Positions 17,096-26,195 of a stretch of 64,000 nt of DNA are shown here, one piece after another. Under the pieces are notes generated by a model. The model saw nothing but the letters and a program-made list of their open reading frames with translations, was not told where the DNA came from and made no database searches. Made by a program: the position numbers and the translations under genes. This DNA is from Rhizorhapis sp036570425 (GTDB taxonomy: Bacteria; Pseudomonadota; Alphaproteobacteria; Sphingomonadales; Sphingomonadaceae). Position 1 is the first letter of the stretch. Each line of letters starts with the position of its first letter. Location of the stretch: the NCBI GenBank assembly GCA_036570425.1, contig DATCYF010000009.1, positions 1 through 64,000 on the forward strand. Direction: 5' to 3'.

Positions 17096-18817
17096 ATGAC
17101 CCATAAATTCGACAAGCAAAAACTCCCAAGCCGTCACGTTTCGGTTGGGCCAGAACGTGCGCCGCACCGTAGCTATTATTACGCGATGGGCTTGACCCAG
17201 GATGACATAGAGCGTCCCTTCGTTGGCATTGCCTCGGCCGGTAATGACAGCGCGCCGTGTAATACAACGCTTAATGCGCAGGCGGATATTTGCCGTGCAG
17301 GCGTTGAAAAGGCCGGCGGCATGCCGCGTCGTTTCAACACCATCACTGTGACAGACGGCATTGCCATGGGTCACCAGGGCATGAAAAGCTCATTGGTCAG
17401 TCGCGAAGTCATCGCCGATTCTGTGGAGCTTTCCGTTCGCGGCCATTGCTATGACGCGCTGGTTACATTTGCTGGATGCGACAAGAGCTTGCCCGGCATG
17501 ATGATGGCTATGCTTCGCCTGAATGTGCCCAGCATTTTCGTCTACGGCGGTTCAATCCTTCCCGGTCGTTTCCATGACAAGGATGTCACCGTCGTTGATG
17601 TGTTTGAGGCAGTCGGTCAGCATGCCGCGGGCAATTGTCCCCTGCATGAACTTATCGCACTCGAAAAAGTAGCTTGCCCCGGTCATGGCGCTTGCGGTGG
17701 ACAATATACGGCCAACACCATGGCCTGTGTTGCCGAGGCGATCGGTTTGTCATTGCCTAACAGCAACATGGCCCCCGCTCCTTACAAGAGCCGCGATGAA
17801 GTTGCGCTCGCGGCGGGCGAACAGGTGGTCGAACTTCTGGCCCGCAATATTCGTCCTCGCGACATCTGCACCCGCGAAGCTTTTGAGAACGCTGCCCGGG
17901 TTGTTGCCGCGACAGGCGGCTCCACCAATGGCGGCCTTCATTTGCCTGCGATGGCGCATGAAGTCGGGATCGATTTCGATCTGTTCGATGTAGCAGAGAT
18001 ATTCAAAACAACACCTTACATCGCGGACTTGAAGCCAGGCGGCAATTACGTGGCCAAGGACATGTATGAAGCGGGCGGCGTCTACATGCTGATGAAGACT
18101 TTGCTGGACGGCGGTTTCCTTCATGGCAATTGTATGACGGTTACGGGCAAGACGCTCGGTGAAAATATCGACGAGATTACCTGGAATCCTGACCAGAAAG
18201 TCATCTACGACGTCAAAAACCCGCTCACGCCTACCGGCGGCGTCGTCGGTTTGAAGGGAAGCCTTGCTCCGGATGGCGCAATCGTCAAGGTTGCGGGTAT
18301 GCATCGCTTGCAGTTCAGTGGTCCCGCACGTGTTTTTGATTGCGAGGAAGAGGCTTTTGCCGCCGTCGAGAACCGTGAGATTTCCGAGGGTTCCGTCATC
18401 GTCATTCGCTACGAAGGCCCCAAGGGCGGTCCAGGCATGCGTGAAATGCTTTCGACGACTGCGGCTCTCTATGGTCAGGGTCTCGGGGAGAAGGTGGCGC
18501 TCGTCACTGACGGTCGCTTCTCGGGCGGCACGCGTGGCTTCTGCATTGGTCATGTTGGTCCGGAAGCTGCTGACGGTGGCCCGATCGCCCTGGTTCAGGA
18601 TGGGGATGTGATCTCCATCGATGCCAATGCTGGCACCATCGACCTGATGGTGGAGGAAGCCATATTGGCAGACCGGCGTAGAGCATGGACGCCACGCACC
18701 AATGATTATCAGTCGGGAGCACTCTGGCGCTATGCCCAGAACGTCGGTCCGGCCTATAAGGGTGCGGTGACGCATCCTGGAGCGAAGGCCGAAACACATG
18801 TTTATGCGGACATTTAG
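17096..18817 (+). CDS. ilvD: Dihydroxy-acid dehydratase (IlvD)
   Basis: A 573-residue Fe-S dehydratase converting dihydroxy-isovalerate and -methylvalerate to the keto acids of valine and isoleucine synthesis. The start at ATG 17096 is chosen because it matches family N-termini (short, then LPSRHVSVGPERAPHR). The frame reaches back to 17030 inside the previous gene without a ribosome site. Cluster-binding cysteines are visible in NDSAPCNTTL, FAGCDKSLPGMMMA and CPGHGACGGQYTANTM. The C-terminal domain has VTDGRFSGGTRG and IGHVGPEAADGGPI. It overlaps the downstream lipoprotein gene by 20 bases. Confidence 0.97.
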   Translation: MTHKFDKQKLPSRHVSVGPERAPHRSYYYAMGLTQDDIERPFVGIASAGNDSAPCNTTLNAQADICRAGVEKAGGMPRRFNTITVTDGIAMGHQGMKSSLVSREVIADSVELSVRGHCYDALVTFAGCDKSLPGMMMAMLRLNVPSIFVYGGSILPGRFHDKDVTVVDVFEAVGQHAAGNCPLHELIALEKVACPGHGACGGQYTANTMACVAEAIGLSLPNSNMAPAPYKSRDEVALAAGEQVVELLARNIRPRDICTREAFENAARVVAATGGSTNGGLHLPAMAHEVGIDFDLFDVAEIFKTTPYIADLKPGGNYVAKDMYEAGGVYMLMKTLLDGGFLHGNCMTVTGKTLGENIDEITWNPDQKVIYDVKNPLTPTGGVVGLKGSLAPDGAIVKVAGMHRLQFSGPARVFDCEEEAFAAVENREISEGSVIVIRYEGPKGGPGMREMLSTTAALYGQGLGEKVALVTDGRFSGGTRGFCIGHVGPEAADGGPIALVQDGDVISIDANAGTIDLMVEEAILADRRRAWTPRTNDYQSGALWRYAQNVGPAYKGAVTHPGAKAETHVYADI

Positions 18818-19163
18818 CGTTGCGGCACTGACGCTGGTTCTTTCCGCCTGCGGTTCCCCCGGCGAACAGGAGGAAATGGCTGATATCGACGGCAAACTAT
18901 ATTGCGCCGTCGATGGAGCCAATGAATTGACGCAAAGCTGTACTTTGGAACGCATCGACGGTCCGGAAGGCCACGTGCTCGTTCTTCATCATCCCGGGGG
19001 CGGCTTTCGCCGTTTTCGCATTGTATCGGACGGACGCGGAGTGATTCCGGCCGATGGAGCTGAACAAGCGCAACTCGCCCTTGCCGGAGACAATATGATT
19101 GACGTCACAGTCGCCAATGATCGCTATCGCTTCCCCGCCACCATTGGACCGAAGGCGGATTAA
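18798..19163 (+). CDS. Small predicted lipoprotein, function unknown
   Basis: A 121-residue exported protein. The N-terminus is a lipoprotein signal: basic start, hydrophobic AALTLVLSAC, and Cys as the lipidation site followed by GSPG. The mature part is about 100 residues and ends in a beta-rich segment (GDNMIDVTVANDRYRFPATIG). ATGs at 18798 and 18804 are both possible. It overlaps the end of ilvD and stops 4 bases before the NAD(P)HX repair gene. I do not recognise a family. Confidence 0.8.
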   Translation: MFMRTFSVAALTLVLSACGSPGEQEEMADIDGKLYCAVDGANELTQSCTLERIDGPEGHVLVLHHPGGGFRRFRIVSDGRGVIPADGAEQAQLALAGDNMIDVTVANDRYRFPATIGPKAD

Positions 19164-19167
19164 AAGG

Positions 19168-20571
19168 ATGTCAGGCGCGCCCATCCTTACCGCAGAGCAA
19201 ATGCGGAATGCAGAGCAGCATCTGTTCGCCAGTGGCGTGCCTGAATATGACGTTATGGAACGCGCCGGAGCCGCAGCGGCAAATATCATCTGGCGTGTGG
19301 GAGCGAGCAGGGATGCATTGATCCTGTGTGGCCCTGGCAATAATGGCAGCGATGGTTTTGTTATCGCAAGGCTTTTAAGAGATTGGGGCGTTGCTGTGCG
19401 CGTCGCTGTCACGGGCGAGAGCCGCACTGCTTCCGCACAAAAAGCGCGTGCAGCATGGGATGGCGCGATGGAGGACATTGCCACCGCGATGCCCGCGACG
19501 CAGCTTGTGGATGCCCTGTTTGGCACCGGCCTTGTTCGACCATTGGACGAGAAGCTTTCGACCCGGCTCGCTTATCTCACGGCTGCCGCAAAACATAGCT
19601 ACGCCATTGATCTGCCTAGCGGCATGGATAGCGACACGGGTGCCTGCCTTTCGCCCGTTCCGGACTTCGATATCTGTATTGCGCTTGGCAGCTACAAGCC
19701 ATCGCACTTCCTTCAGCCTGCTGCGAGCCGCTTCGCTCAGCTCGTCTGTGCCGATATTGGCATAGACCCGTCGGCCAGTGCATTGCACCTGTTGCCGAAG
19801 CCGCTACTCTCCGCACCGACAGCTGACAGCCACAAATATAATCGCGGCCTTGCCGCGGTGGTCGGCGGCTTCATGCCTGGCGCGAGTATCCTTGCTGCCG
19901 AAGCGGCGGCGCGCACCGGTGCGGGTTATGTGAAATATCTGGGCAAGGCGAGCGGTTATGTTTCGACCCGTGCCATTGTCCAGGCTCATGCGCCCGATCA
20001 TTATGCCGTACGCGACATATTGGCCGACGAGCGAACCGCATCTGTTCTAGCAGGGCCGGGCCTGGGCCGGGATGAGGAAGCCTGGCTACGGCTGGAATGT
20101 GTCATGAACAGCGGGCTACCCCTGGTGCTGGACGCGGACGCATTGGTATTGCTGGCCCAGCGGGGTACGGAACGCTTGAAGACGCTGCCTCATCGTCCCA
20201 TTCTCACGCCGCATGAGGGCGAATTCACGCGCCTCTTCGGCTCTTTGGACGGCAGCAAGCTCGAACGCGCCCGGCAAGCCGCTGCAGCCATCAACAGCAT
20301 CGTGGTGTACAAGGGCGCGGATACAGTCGTCGCTGCTCCCGATGGCCAAACCTGGATCGCTCCGCCTGCTTCGTCATGGCTGGCGACGGCCGGCACGGGA
20401 GATATACTTGCGGGCATGTGCGCGGCCCAGCTTGCTGCGGTTGGTGATCCGGTTACCGCAGCCTGCAACGCGGTCTGGCTGCATGCGGAGGTGGCAAGAC
20501 GGGCTGGTCCTGCGCTGGTGGCTGACGATCTTATCGGGCACATCCCCGCAGCACTGGCCCAATGCCTGTGA
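19168..20571 (+). CDS. nnr: Bifunctional NAD(P)H-hydrate epimerase/ADP-dependent NAD(P)H-hydrate dehydratase
   Basis: A 467-residue metabolite-repair enzyme restoring damaged NAD(P)HX. The N-terminal YjeF_N epimerase domain (residues ~1-200) has MRNAEQ, VMERAGAAAANI and LCGPGNNGSDGFVIARLL. The C-terminal ribokinase-like dehydratase domain (from ~220) has HKYNRGLAAVVGG, TPHEGEFTRLFG and the catalytic TAGTGDILAGM. The ATG at 19168, with AAAAGG just upstream, is preferred over the longer in-frame start at 19099 inside the lipoprotein gene. It overlaps the methyltransferase gene by 10 bases. Confidence 0.95.
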   Translation: MSGAPILTAEQMRNAEQHLFASGVPEYDVMERAGAAAANIIWRVGASRDALILCGPGNNGSDGFVIARLLRDWGVAVRVAVTGESRTASAQKARAAWDGAMEDIATAMPATQLVDALFGTGLVRPLDEKLSTRLAYLTAAAKHSYAIDLPSGMDSDTGACLSPVPDFDICIALGSYKPSHFLQPAASRFAQLVCADIGIDPSASALHLLPKPLLSAPTADSHKYNRGLAAVVGGFMPGASILAAEAAARTGAGYVKYLGKASGYVSTRAIVQAHAPDHYAVRDILADERTASVLAGPGLGRDEEAWLRLECVMNSGLPLVLDADALVLLAQRGTERLKTLPHRPILTPHEGEFTRLFGSLDGSKLERARQAAAAINSIVVYKGADTVVAAPDGQTWIAPPASSWLATAGTGDILAGMCAAQLAAVGDPVTAACNAVWLHAEVARRAGPALVADDLIGHIPAALAQCL

Positions 20572-21773
20572 CAGACGCCAATGAAATCATTCGCGTCGCA
20601 GCGAAGGGAGACGGTGTCACCGCCGACGGCCGCCATGTGCCCTTTAGCGCACCGGGCGATCGGATTGCTCCCGACGGCGGCCTGATCCACGGGTTGCACC
20701 ATGCCGATCCTCCTTGCAGACATTTTCCGCTCTGCGGCGGCTGTCAGCTTCAGCACCTCGATAATGAAAGCCTGGCCGCTTATGTTCGCGATCGGGTGAA
20801 AGGTGCGCTGGCAGGGCAGGATGTGAGGGCAAGCGAGATTCTGCCGAGCCATATCTCGCCGCCGCAAAGCCGTCGCCGCGCCTCCTTGCGTGCAGCACGC
20901 TTCGGCAAGAAGCTGCACATGGGCTTTTCCAGTGAGAATAGTCATCGCATCGTGGACATGGACATGTGCATCATGCTGCACCCGTCGCTGTTTGCCCTGG
21001 TGGAGCCGCTTCGGGGTCTGCTATTTGATCTGGTCGAGGATCGCCGGGCGGCTCATATCCGTATGACGCTGACTGATCAGGGCATCGATCTTCTACTCGA
21101 AAATGTCGGTGCAGACGGGCTCGAAACTGCAGAACGCCTCACCGAATTCGCGGAAGGACATGGGCTTGCACGCCTCAGCATAGACGAAGGCTATGGTGCA
21201 CAAACCCGTTGGGAACCCGAGCCAGTAACTGTCAGCTTCGGCGGCGTATCCGTGCCTTTCCCACCGTTCGCCTTCTTGCAAGCCACAGCAGATGGCGAGG
21301 CGGCGCTGGTGGAGGCCGCGCAGGCGGTTACCGCGAGCGCCGGCACCATTGCAGACCTGTTCAGCGGTCTTGGCACGTTCGCACTGTCAGTCGGCCGAGG
21401 AAAGGCCGTTTACGCCGCCGAAGCGGCCCGTGATCTCGTTCTGTCTCTGAAATCAGCGGCCAACCGCGCCCAGAGAAAATTGGTTGTCGATCATCGCGAT
21501 CTCTTCCGACGCCCGCTCATCCCCGCTGAGCTGAACCGCTTCGAAGCTGTTATTCTGGATCCTCCCCGCGCGGGAGCTCGTGAGCAGGTGCAGCAGCTCG
21601 CCCAATCGGACGTTCCGGCCATCGCTTATATCTCCTGCAATCCAGGCAGCTTCGCCCGCGATGCCAAGTTGCTGACCGAGGCAGGTTATGTATTGGCGAC
21701 CGTAAAGCCGGTGGGCCAATTCCGCTGGTCGACTCATGTCGAGCTGGTCGGTGCGTTCAGCAAGTCTCGATAA
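20562..21773 (+). CDS. Class I SAM-dependent RNA (uracil-5-) methyltransferase, TrmA/RlmD family
   Basis: A 403-residue methyltransferase of the RumA/TrmA type. The N-terminal TRAM-like part is followed by a Fe-S cluster motif (CRHFPLCGGCQLQHL, residues ~46-60), more typical of RlmC/RlmD-type 23S rRNA enzymes than of TrmA. SAM-binding motif I is IADLFSGLGTFALS, motif IV is ILDPPRAGAREQ, and the catalytic nucleophile Cys is in AYISCNPGSFARD. Which uridine it modifies cannot be told from sequence alone. The start lies within the last codons of the NAD(P)HX repair gene, so the two genes are coupled. Confidence 0.92.
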   Translation: MPVTDANEIIRVAAKGDGVTADGRHVPFSAPGDRIAPDGGLIHGLHHADPPCRHFPLCGGCQLQHLDNESLAAYVRDRVKGALAGQDVRASEILPSHISPPQSRRRASLRAARFGKKLHMGFSSENSHRIVDMDMCIMLHPSLFALVEPLRGLLFDLVEDRRAAHIRMTLTDQGIDLLLENVGADGLETAERLTEFAEGHGLARLSIDEGYGAQTRWEPEPVTVSFGGVSVPFPPFAFLQATADGEAALVEAAQAVTASAGTIADLFSGLGTFALSVGRGKAVYAAEAARDLVLSLKSAANRAQRKLVVDHRDLFRRPLIPAELNRFEAVILDPPRAGAREQVQQLAQSDVPAIAYISCNPGSFARDAKLLTEAGYVLATVKPVGQFRWSTHVELVGAFSKSR

Positions 21774-21787
21774 CGGAGGAAGCGATA

Positions 21788-22108
21788 TTGGCTTGGGTGT
21801 TATTGGCCATTGCGGGTCTACTGGAGGTTGTTTGGGCTTTTGCCATGAAGCAGTCTTACGGCTTCACCAAGCCAACGCCGACCGTCATTACTATCGTGAC
21901 AATGATAGCCAGCTTCGGCCTGCTTTCGATATCAATGAAGACGCTGCCACTTGGCACCGCCTACACGATCTGGACGGGCATAGGGGCGGTCGGAGCGTTC
22001 CTTATCGGAATCATCATCCTTGGGGAGCAGGTCAGCATCATGCGCATAGGCGCAGCCGTTTTGATCGTCAGCGGCCTTGTCTTGATGAGGCTGTCCGCCA
22101 CACATTAG
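21788..22108 (+). CDS. sugE: Small multidrug-resistance family exporter, SugE/Gdx-like
   Basis: A 106-residue inner-membrane protein with four membrane helices filling nearly the whole chain. GLLEVVWAFAMKQSYGF carries the conserved membrane Glu13, and PLGTAYTIWTGIGAVGAF is the third-helix signature. The residues around GLLEVVWA and the GTAY.IWTGIG segment are closer to SugE/Gdx (guanidinium or quaternary-ammonium export) than to EmrE. The start is TTG 21788 with GGAGGAAGCG upstream, 14 bases after the methyltransferase stop. No guanidine riboswitch can fit in that gap, so expression follows the upstream operon. Confidence 0.9.
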   Translation: MAWVLLAIAGLLEVVWAFAMKQSYGFTKPTPTVITIVTMIASFGLLSISMKTLPLGTAYTIWTGIGAVGAFLIGIIILGEQVSIMRIGAAVLIVSGLVLMRLSATH

Positions 22109-22131
22109 CGCCAATCGCGTCGGAAAGGCAT

Positions 22132-22155
22132 CCTCCCGCCATTAAGAACGGGAGG
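22132..22155. terminator. Hairpin between convergent sugE and decarboxylase genes
   Basis: CCTCCCG (22132-22138) pairs with CGGGAGG (22149-22155) across a 10-base loop, between the two stop codons. The T-run after it is short (CTTT on the plus strand). Plausibly a bidirectional terminator. Confidence 0.55.
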
Positions 22156-22174
22156 AGCTTTCAAAGTATTTCCA

Positions 22175-23371
22175 TTAGGCCTTTATCGAAACCACGGTAG
22201 CGGGCCTTTTTGCCGGCTTGACGTCCTCGCGATAGAGGCTGTCCATCGGCTCGTCTGTCACTTCAACCACGCTCACAGAGCCAAAGCCGTTAAACGCCGT
22301 CCGCATGGCGCAGCCATAGGCGCCGAGCATGCCGATCTCGATATAGTCCCCGGCGCTTATATCCGCGGGCAGAAGAAAGGGCCCGGCCATATGATCCATA
22401 TCGTCGCAGGTCGGGCCGTAAAAGCTGAACTCTTCCAACCCGGTTTCGCTCTCTTCTTCCCGCAAGAGCCGAACAGGAAAACGCCAGCCGATATGCGCCG
22501 CATCAAACAACGCCCCATATGCGCCATCGTTGATGTAGAGCTCATCGCCCCGGCGCCGTTCCACGCGTACAATAAGGCTGCTATATTCCGCTGAGAGCGC
22601 CCGGCCCGGTTCACACCACAGTTCGGCCGAATAGCTGATCGGCAGGCTTTCGAATGCCCGGTCAATGGCGTCGAAATAATATTCCAGCGCTGGCGGCTCC
22701 ATGCCCGGATAGACCGATGGAAAGCCCCCGCCAACATCAATAATATCGACCGTTACCGATGCATCCACAATCGCCGCGCGAACCCGTTCCATCGCCTGGG
22801 TATAGGCGTGGGGCGTCATTGCCTGACTGCCGACATGGAAACAGATACCAAGGGCATCTGCGGCCTGACGGGTAGCGATCAGCAATTCCCGTGCTTCTTC
22901 CGGATGGACTCCGAATTTCGACGCAAGGCTTAGCTCCGCATATTCGGAGGACACGCGCAAGCGAACGCACAGATAGAGATCCTCTGCATCGTTCGTGGCG
23001 CGCATGATCTTCTCCAGCTCTTCCATCGTATCGAGGGAAAAGATGCGTACGCCATGCTGATGATAAGCCTCAGCGATCGCTTCCTCTGGCTTGACCGGAT
23101 GCATGAAGCACAAGGTCGCCTCAGGCAGGGTGTGGGCGACAAGCCGCACCTCCGCAATGGAAGCAACATCGAAATGCGTAATTCCGCTCTCCCAGAGCGT
23201 CTTCAGAAGCTCCGGCGAAGGATTCGCCTTGACCGCATAAAGAGATTTGCCCGGAAACTTTTCAGCAAAGAATCGAGCAGCCCGACGTGCAGCCTGCGGA
23301 CGAATAAGCGTTACCGGCTCAACCGGCTTGAGGGCAGTAGCTATCCCCAGCGCGCTATGATGCTTGTACAA
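22175..23371 (-). CDS. Type III PLP-dependent ornithine/lysine-type decarboxylase
   Basis: A 398-residue alanine-racemase-fold decarboxylase making putrescine (or cadaverine) for polyamine synthesis. The PLP lysine is in KSLYAVKANPSP (residues ~41-52). HVGSQ and VGGGFPSVYPG follow, and the C-terminal catalytic Cys is in YGPTCDDMDHM, the GPTCD signature of eukaryotic-type ornithine decarboxylases. The start codon is TTG at 23371, with GGAGG 9 bases upstream. The next two minus-strand genes (NspC and a carboxyspermidine dehydrogenase) complete a polyamine route. The leader carries a structured RNA described separately. Confidence 0.92.
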   Translation of the reverse strand: MYKHHSALGIATALKPVEPVTLIRPQAARRAARFFAEKFPGKSLYAVKANPSPELLKTLWESGITHFDVASIAEVRLVAHTLPEATLCFMHPVKPEEAIAEAYHQHGVRIFSLDTMEELEKIMRATNDAEDLYLCVRLRVSSEYAELSLASKFGVHPEEARELLIATRQAADALGICFHVGSQAMTPHAYTQAMERVRAAIVDASVTVDIIDVGGGFPSVYPGMEPPALEYYFDAIDRAFESLPISYSAELWCEPGRALSAEYSSLIVRVERRRGDELYINDGAYGALFDAAHIGWRFPVRLLREEESETGLEEFSFYGPTCDDMDHMAGPFLLPADISAGDYIEIGMLGAYGCAMRTAFNGFGSVSVVEVTDEPMDSLYREDVKPAKRPATVVSIKA

Positions 23372-23376
23372 TTCAA

Positions 23377-23440
23377 GGGACCTCCAGTGGGTTAGTGCGG
23401 CTTAACAAGCTGCCTTGCGGTGGAAGTCCCATGGGGCAGC
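23377..23440 (-). ncRNA. Structured leader of the decarboxylase gene, candidate speF-type RNA element
   Basis: On the transcribed (minus) strand, GGAGGTCCC (23385-23377), which contains the Shine-Dalgarno of the decarboxylase, can pair with GGGACTTCC (23430-23422) with one G-U. GCTGCC (23440-23435) can pair with GGCAGC (23414-23409). The second stem crosses the first, so they exclude each other or form a pseudoknot. An alphaproteobacterial RNA motif called speF is known upstream of ornithine decarboxylase genes; I infer but cannot confirm that this is a member. Confidence 0.45.
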
Positions 23441-23447
23441 GGCGTGC

Positions 23448-23476
23448 GATATATTCAGCCCGGACCCGTGTGTAAA
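23448..23476 (-). promoter_or_regulatory. Predicted promoter of the decarboxylase gene
   Basis: On the minus strand TTTACA (23476-23471) and TATATC (23453-23448) are separated by 17 bases, a sigma70-like arrangement. It would start transcription just before the structured leader. Confidence 0.4.
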
Positions 23477-23510
23477 CCCTTGGCTTGCAAAAAAAGCGGT
23501 GAGGCAGTGC

Positions 23511-24683
23511 CTATGAAAGGCGGTTGCGGAAATCCTCATATCCAAAGCTGCGGATCTCGCGCAGAAGATCGGTTTTGCTGTTCCACAAATAGATGGAGGG
23601 TAGCGGAACGCCGTTAAAGGTATTGGTTTTTACCATCGAATAATGCGCCTGATCCAGGAACGCTATCCGCTGGCCCGGATGAGCCGCGGCGGGAAGGCGG
23701 TAATCCCCAATGATGTCTCCTGCCAGGCATGATGGCCCGCCCAGCCGCACCGCGATTCCCTCTTGCCGCTCGTCCAGCATGGCAGGACGATAGGGCGCTT
23801 CGATAACATCTGGCATGTGGCAGGTTGCGCTGATGTCTGTAATAGCGACAGGCATGCCATTGTTCATCACATCCAATATCTCTCCCACGAGAATGCCGGC
23901 ATCTAATGCAACCGCCTCACCAGGCTCCAGGTAGAGATCGAGACCAGTTGTTTCGCGAATACGCTTCAGGAACAGCACAAGTTCGTCCCGCTGATAATCG
24001 GCGCGTGTGATGTGATGGCCGCCACCGAAATTCAGCCATTTGATCTGGCCAAGAAACGGACGGATGAGCGGTTCCACTGCTGCCCAGGTCCGGTCGAGCG
24101 GCAGAAAATCCTGCTCGCAAAGCGTGTGGAAATGCAGGCCCGAAACGCCCTCCAGATCAGAAGCGCGAAGCTGGCTGATCGGATGGCCCAGACGGCTATG
24201 CGATTGGCAGGGATCATATTTCTCGACTTCCCCTTCGCGGTGTTCAGGATTGATGCGAAGACCGATGTCGAACGCCTTTCCCATTCGCCGTGCCGCATCG
24301 ATCTGCGGTCGGAAACGTGCGATCTGCGCCGGACTATTGAAGATCACATGGTCTGATGCCTTTATAATCGCTGGAAGGTCCTCCGCCTTATATCCGGCGC
24401 AATAGGTTGCAATCTCGCCGCCATATTCTTCGCGGCCAAGGCGCGCCTCATAAATGCCCGAAGCGCAGACGCCGTCCAGATATTCAGCGACAACCTTGCC
24501 GAGCGACCACATGGAAAAAGCCTTGAGAGCCGCCAGCATCCGAATGCCCGCCCGGTCCCGCACATCTTTCAATATAGCCAAATTGCGCCGCACTGCGGCC
24601 TCATCAACCACAAAGCTGGGCGAGGGTACACGGTTCAAATCAAAATGCGCAAAGGCTCCGGGATCGCCCGCTTTTGTTTCCAT
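23511..24683 (-). CDS. nspC: Carboxynorspermidine/carboxyspermidine decarboxylase (NspC)
   Basis: A 390-residue PLP enzyme of the alanine-racemase-like fold that decarboxylates carboxyspermidine/carboxynorspermidine, the last step of the aspartate-semialdehyde-dependent polyamine route. PSPSFVVDEAAVRRNL opens the protein, the PLP lysine is in MLAALKAFSMW (~residue 54), LNFGGGHHITR lies in the middle, and the catalytic Cys is in LGGPSCLAGDIIGDY. Length fits NspC. It sits between the synthase-like dehydrogenase upstream and the decarboxylase downstream, both on the same strand, with its own 78-base gap before it. Confidence 0.93.
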   Translation of the reverse strand: METKAGDPGAFAHFDLNRVPSPSFVVDEAAVRRNLAILKDVRDRAGIRMLAALKAFSMWSLGKVVAEYLDGVCASGIYEARLGREEYGGEIATYCAGYKAEDLPAIIKASDHVIFNSPAQIARFRPQIDAARRMGKAFDIGLRINPEHREGEVEKYDPCQSHSRLGHPISQLRASDLEGVSGLHFHTLCEQDFLPLDRTWAAVEPLIRPFLGQIKWLNFGGGHHITRADYQRDELVLFLKRIRETTGLDLYLEPGEAVALDAGILVGEILDVMNNGMPVAITDISATCHMPDVIEAPYRPAMLDERQEGIAVRLGGPSCLAGDIIGDYRLPAAAHPGQRIAFLDQAHYSMVKTNTFNGVPLPSIYLWNSKTDLLREIRSFGYEDFRNRLS

Positions 24684-24761
24684 TGCTTATCCTTTTCGAC
24701 GTCCTGTGCAGGCGCGAGGAGACCATGCGCATCTTCCCCGAGAATGGAGATCAATCCCGAA

Positions 24762-25967
24762 TTAAAAATCGAGCGGCTGGGGCAGTTCCTTTACCTGCCA
24801 CGGCAGGCCTTGCTTGTTCAGCATGTCCATGAAGGGATCGGGATCAAATTGCTCCATATTGAACACGCCCTTGCCTTCCCATGCGCCGGTCAGAATCATC
24901 GCTGCGCCGATCATGGCCGGAACGCCAGTCGTATAGCTCACTGCCTGATTACCGGTTTCCGCATAAGCATCTTCGTGATCGCACACATTATATATGTAGA
25001 AGGTTTTCTGCTGCCCATCCTTCTGGCCGGTAGCGATGTCACCAATATTGGTCTTGCCCCTGGTGGTTTCTCCTAGGCTGGCGGGTTCAGGCAGCACGGC
25101 CTTAAGAAACTGCAATGGAATAATCTCGCGTCCTTCATACATGACCGGATCAATTCTTGTCATGCCGACATTTTGCAGCACTTCCAAATGCTTCAGGTAG
25201 GCATCGCCAAAGGTCATCCAAAAGCGAATCCGCCGAATTTCCGGCAAATGCGTTTTTAGCGACTCCAGTTCCTCATGATACATGAGGTACATATTTTTCG
25301 GTCCGACCTGATCGAAATCGAACGTCTGCTTATGCGAAAGCGGCGGCGATTCCACCCAATCGCCATTTTCCCACCGCCGGGCGACAGCTGTTACCTCACG
25401 GATGTTGATCTCCGGATTGAAATTGGTCGCGAAATGCTGGCCATGATCGCCGCCATTGCAATCCAATATGTCGAGCGTGTCGATCCGGTCCAGATAGTGC
25501 TTTTTAAGATAGGTCGCGAACACGCTGGTAACGCCGGGATCGAAGCCGGAACCCAGCAACGCCATCAGGCCGGCGTCCTTGAAGCGATCATGATATGCCC
25601 ATTGCCAATGATATTCGAACTTCGCCTCATCGCGCGGTTCGTAATTGGCCGTGTCCATATAATGTACGCCGGTCTTGAGGCAGGCTTCCATGATGGAAAG
25701 ATCCTGATAGGGCAGGGCCAGATTGACGACGAGCTTTGGCTGTACCCTTTCGATCAGCGCAGCCGTCGCGGCCACGTCATCTGCATCGACTTCCGCAGTT
25801 TTGATGGTGACGCCTGTCCGCTGCTTGACGGATTCCGCAATGGCATCGCACTTGGCGATCCGGCGGCTCGCGAGCGTAATATCGCTGAAGATATCGGGGT
25901 TCATCGCCATTTTGTGAACGGCTACCGAACCTACACCGCCTGCGCCGATGACAAGTATCTTGCTCAA
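24762..25967 (-). CDS. Carboxy(nor)spermidine synthase-like dehydrogenase (saccharopine dehydrogenase family)
   Basis: A 401-residue NAD(P)-dependent enzyme. The Rossmann motif KILVIGAGGVGSVAVHKMA is at the very N-terminus, SRRIAKCDAIAE and the central ALPYQDLSIMEACLKTG follow, and MALLGSGFDPGVTSVFA matches carboxynorspermidine synthases (LYS1/LYS9-like) rather than lysine catabolism enzymes. It would condense aspartate semialdehyde with putrescine or diaminopropane to give the substrate of NspC. First gene of the minus-strand polyamine group; the 228-base upstream gap to hemA probably holds its promoter, but no clear box was seen. Confidence 0.92.
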   Translation of the reverse strand: MSKILVIGAGGVGSVAVHKMAMNPDIFSDITLASRRIAKCDAIAESVKQRTGVTIKTAEVDADDVAATAALIERVQPKLVVNLALPYQDLSIMEACLKTGVHYMDTANYEPRDEAKFEYHWQWAYHDRFKDAGLMALLGSGFDPGVTSVFATYLKKHYLDRIDTLDILDCNGGDHGQHFATNFNPEINIREVTAVARRWENGDWVESPPLSHKQTFDFDQVGPKNMYLMYHEELESLKTHLPEIRRIRFWMTFGDAYLKHLEVLQNVGMTRIDPVMYEGREIIPLQFLKAVLPEPASLGETTRGKTNIGDIATGQKDGQQKTFYIYNVCDHEDAYAETGNQAVSYTTGVPAMIGAAMILTGAWEGKGVFNMEQFDPDPFMDMLNKQGLPWQVKELPQPLDF

Positions 25968-26195
25968 TTCATGCTCCCACGTTGGAAAAGGACGTCTGGA
26001 AATCTGCCTTCATATAGGAGGCGTGAATGGCAGCGCAAAGCCGTAGCGTCATGAAATCCGCGTAGTACGCTGAATTGAGCGGAGCTCAATCGATAATGGA
26101 GTTAAAGCGGTCTGATCTCGCCCAAAGTCCGGACCAACATGTTTGCCGGATTTATGCCAATGGCCTTGCCGCGCGACCGTGCTGCCAAGAAGGGC

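Noticed and set aside
17750..18955. Minus-strand frame of 401 codons across ilvD
   Set aside because: Antisense to intact ilvD, no recognisable protein features.
21774..21787. Guanidine riboswitch upstream of the SugE-like gene
   Set aside because: Only 14 bases separate it from the upstream stop codon.
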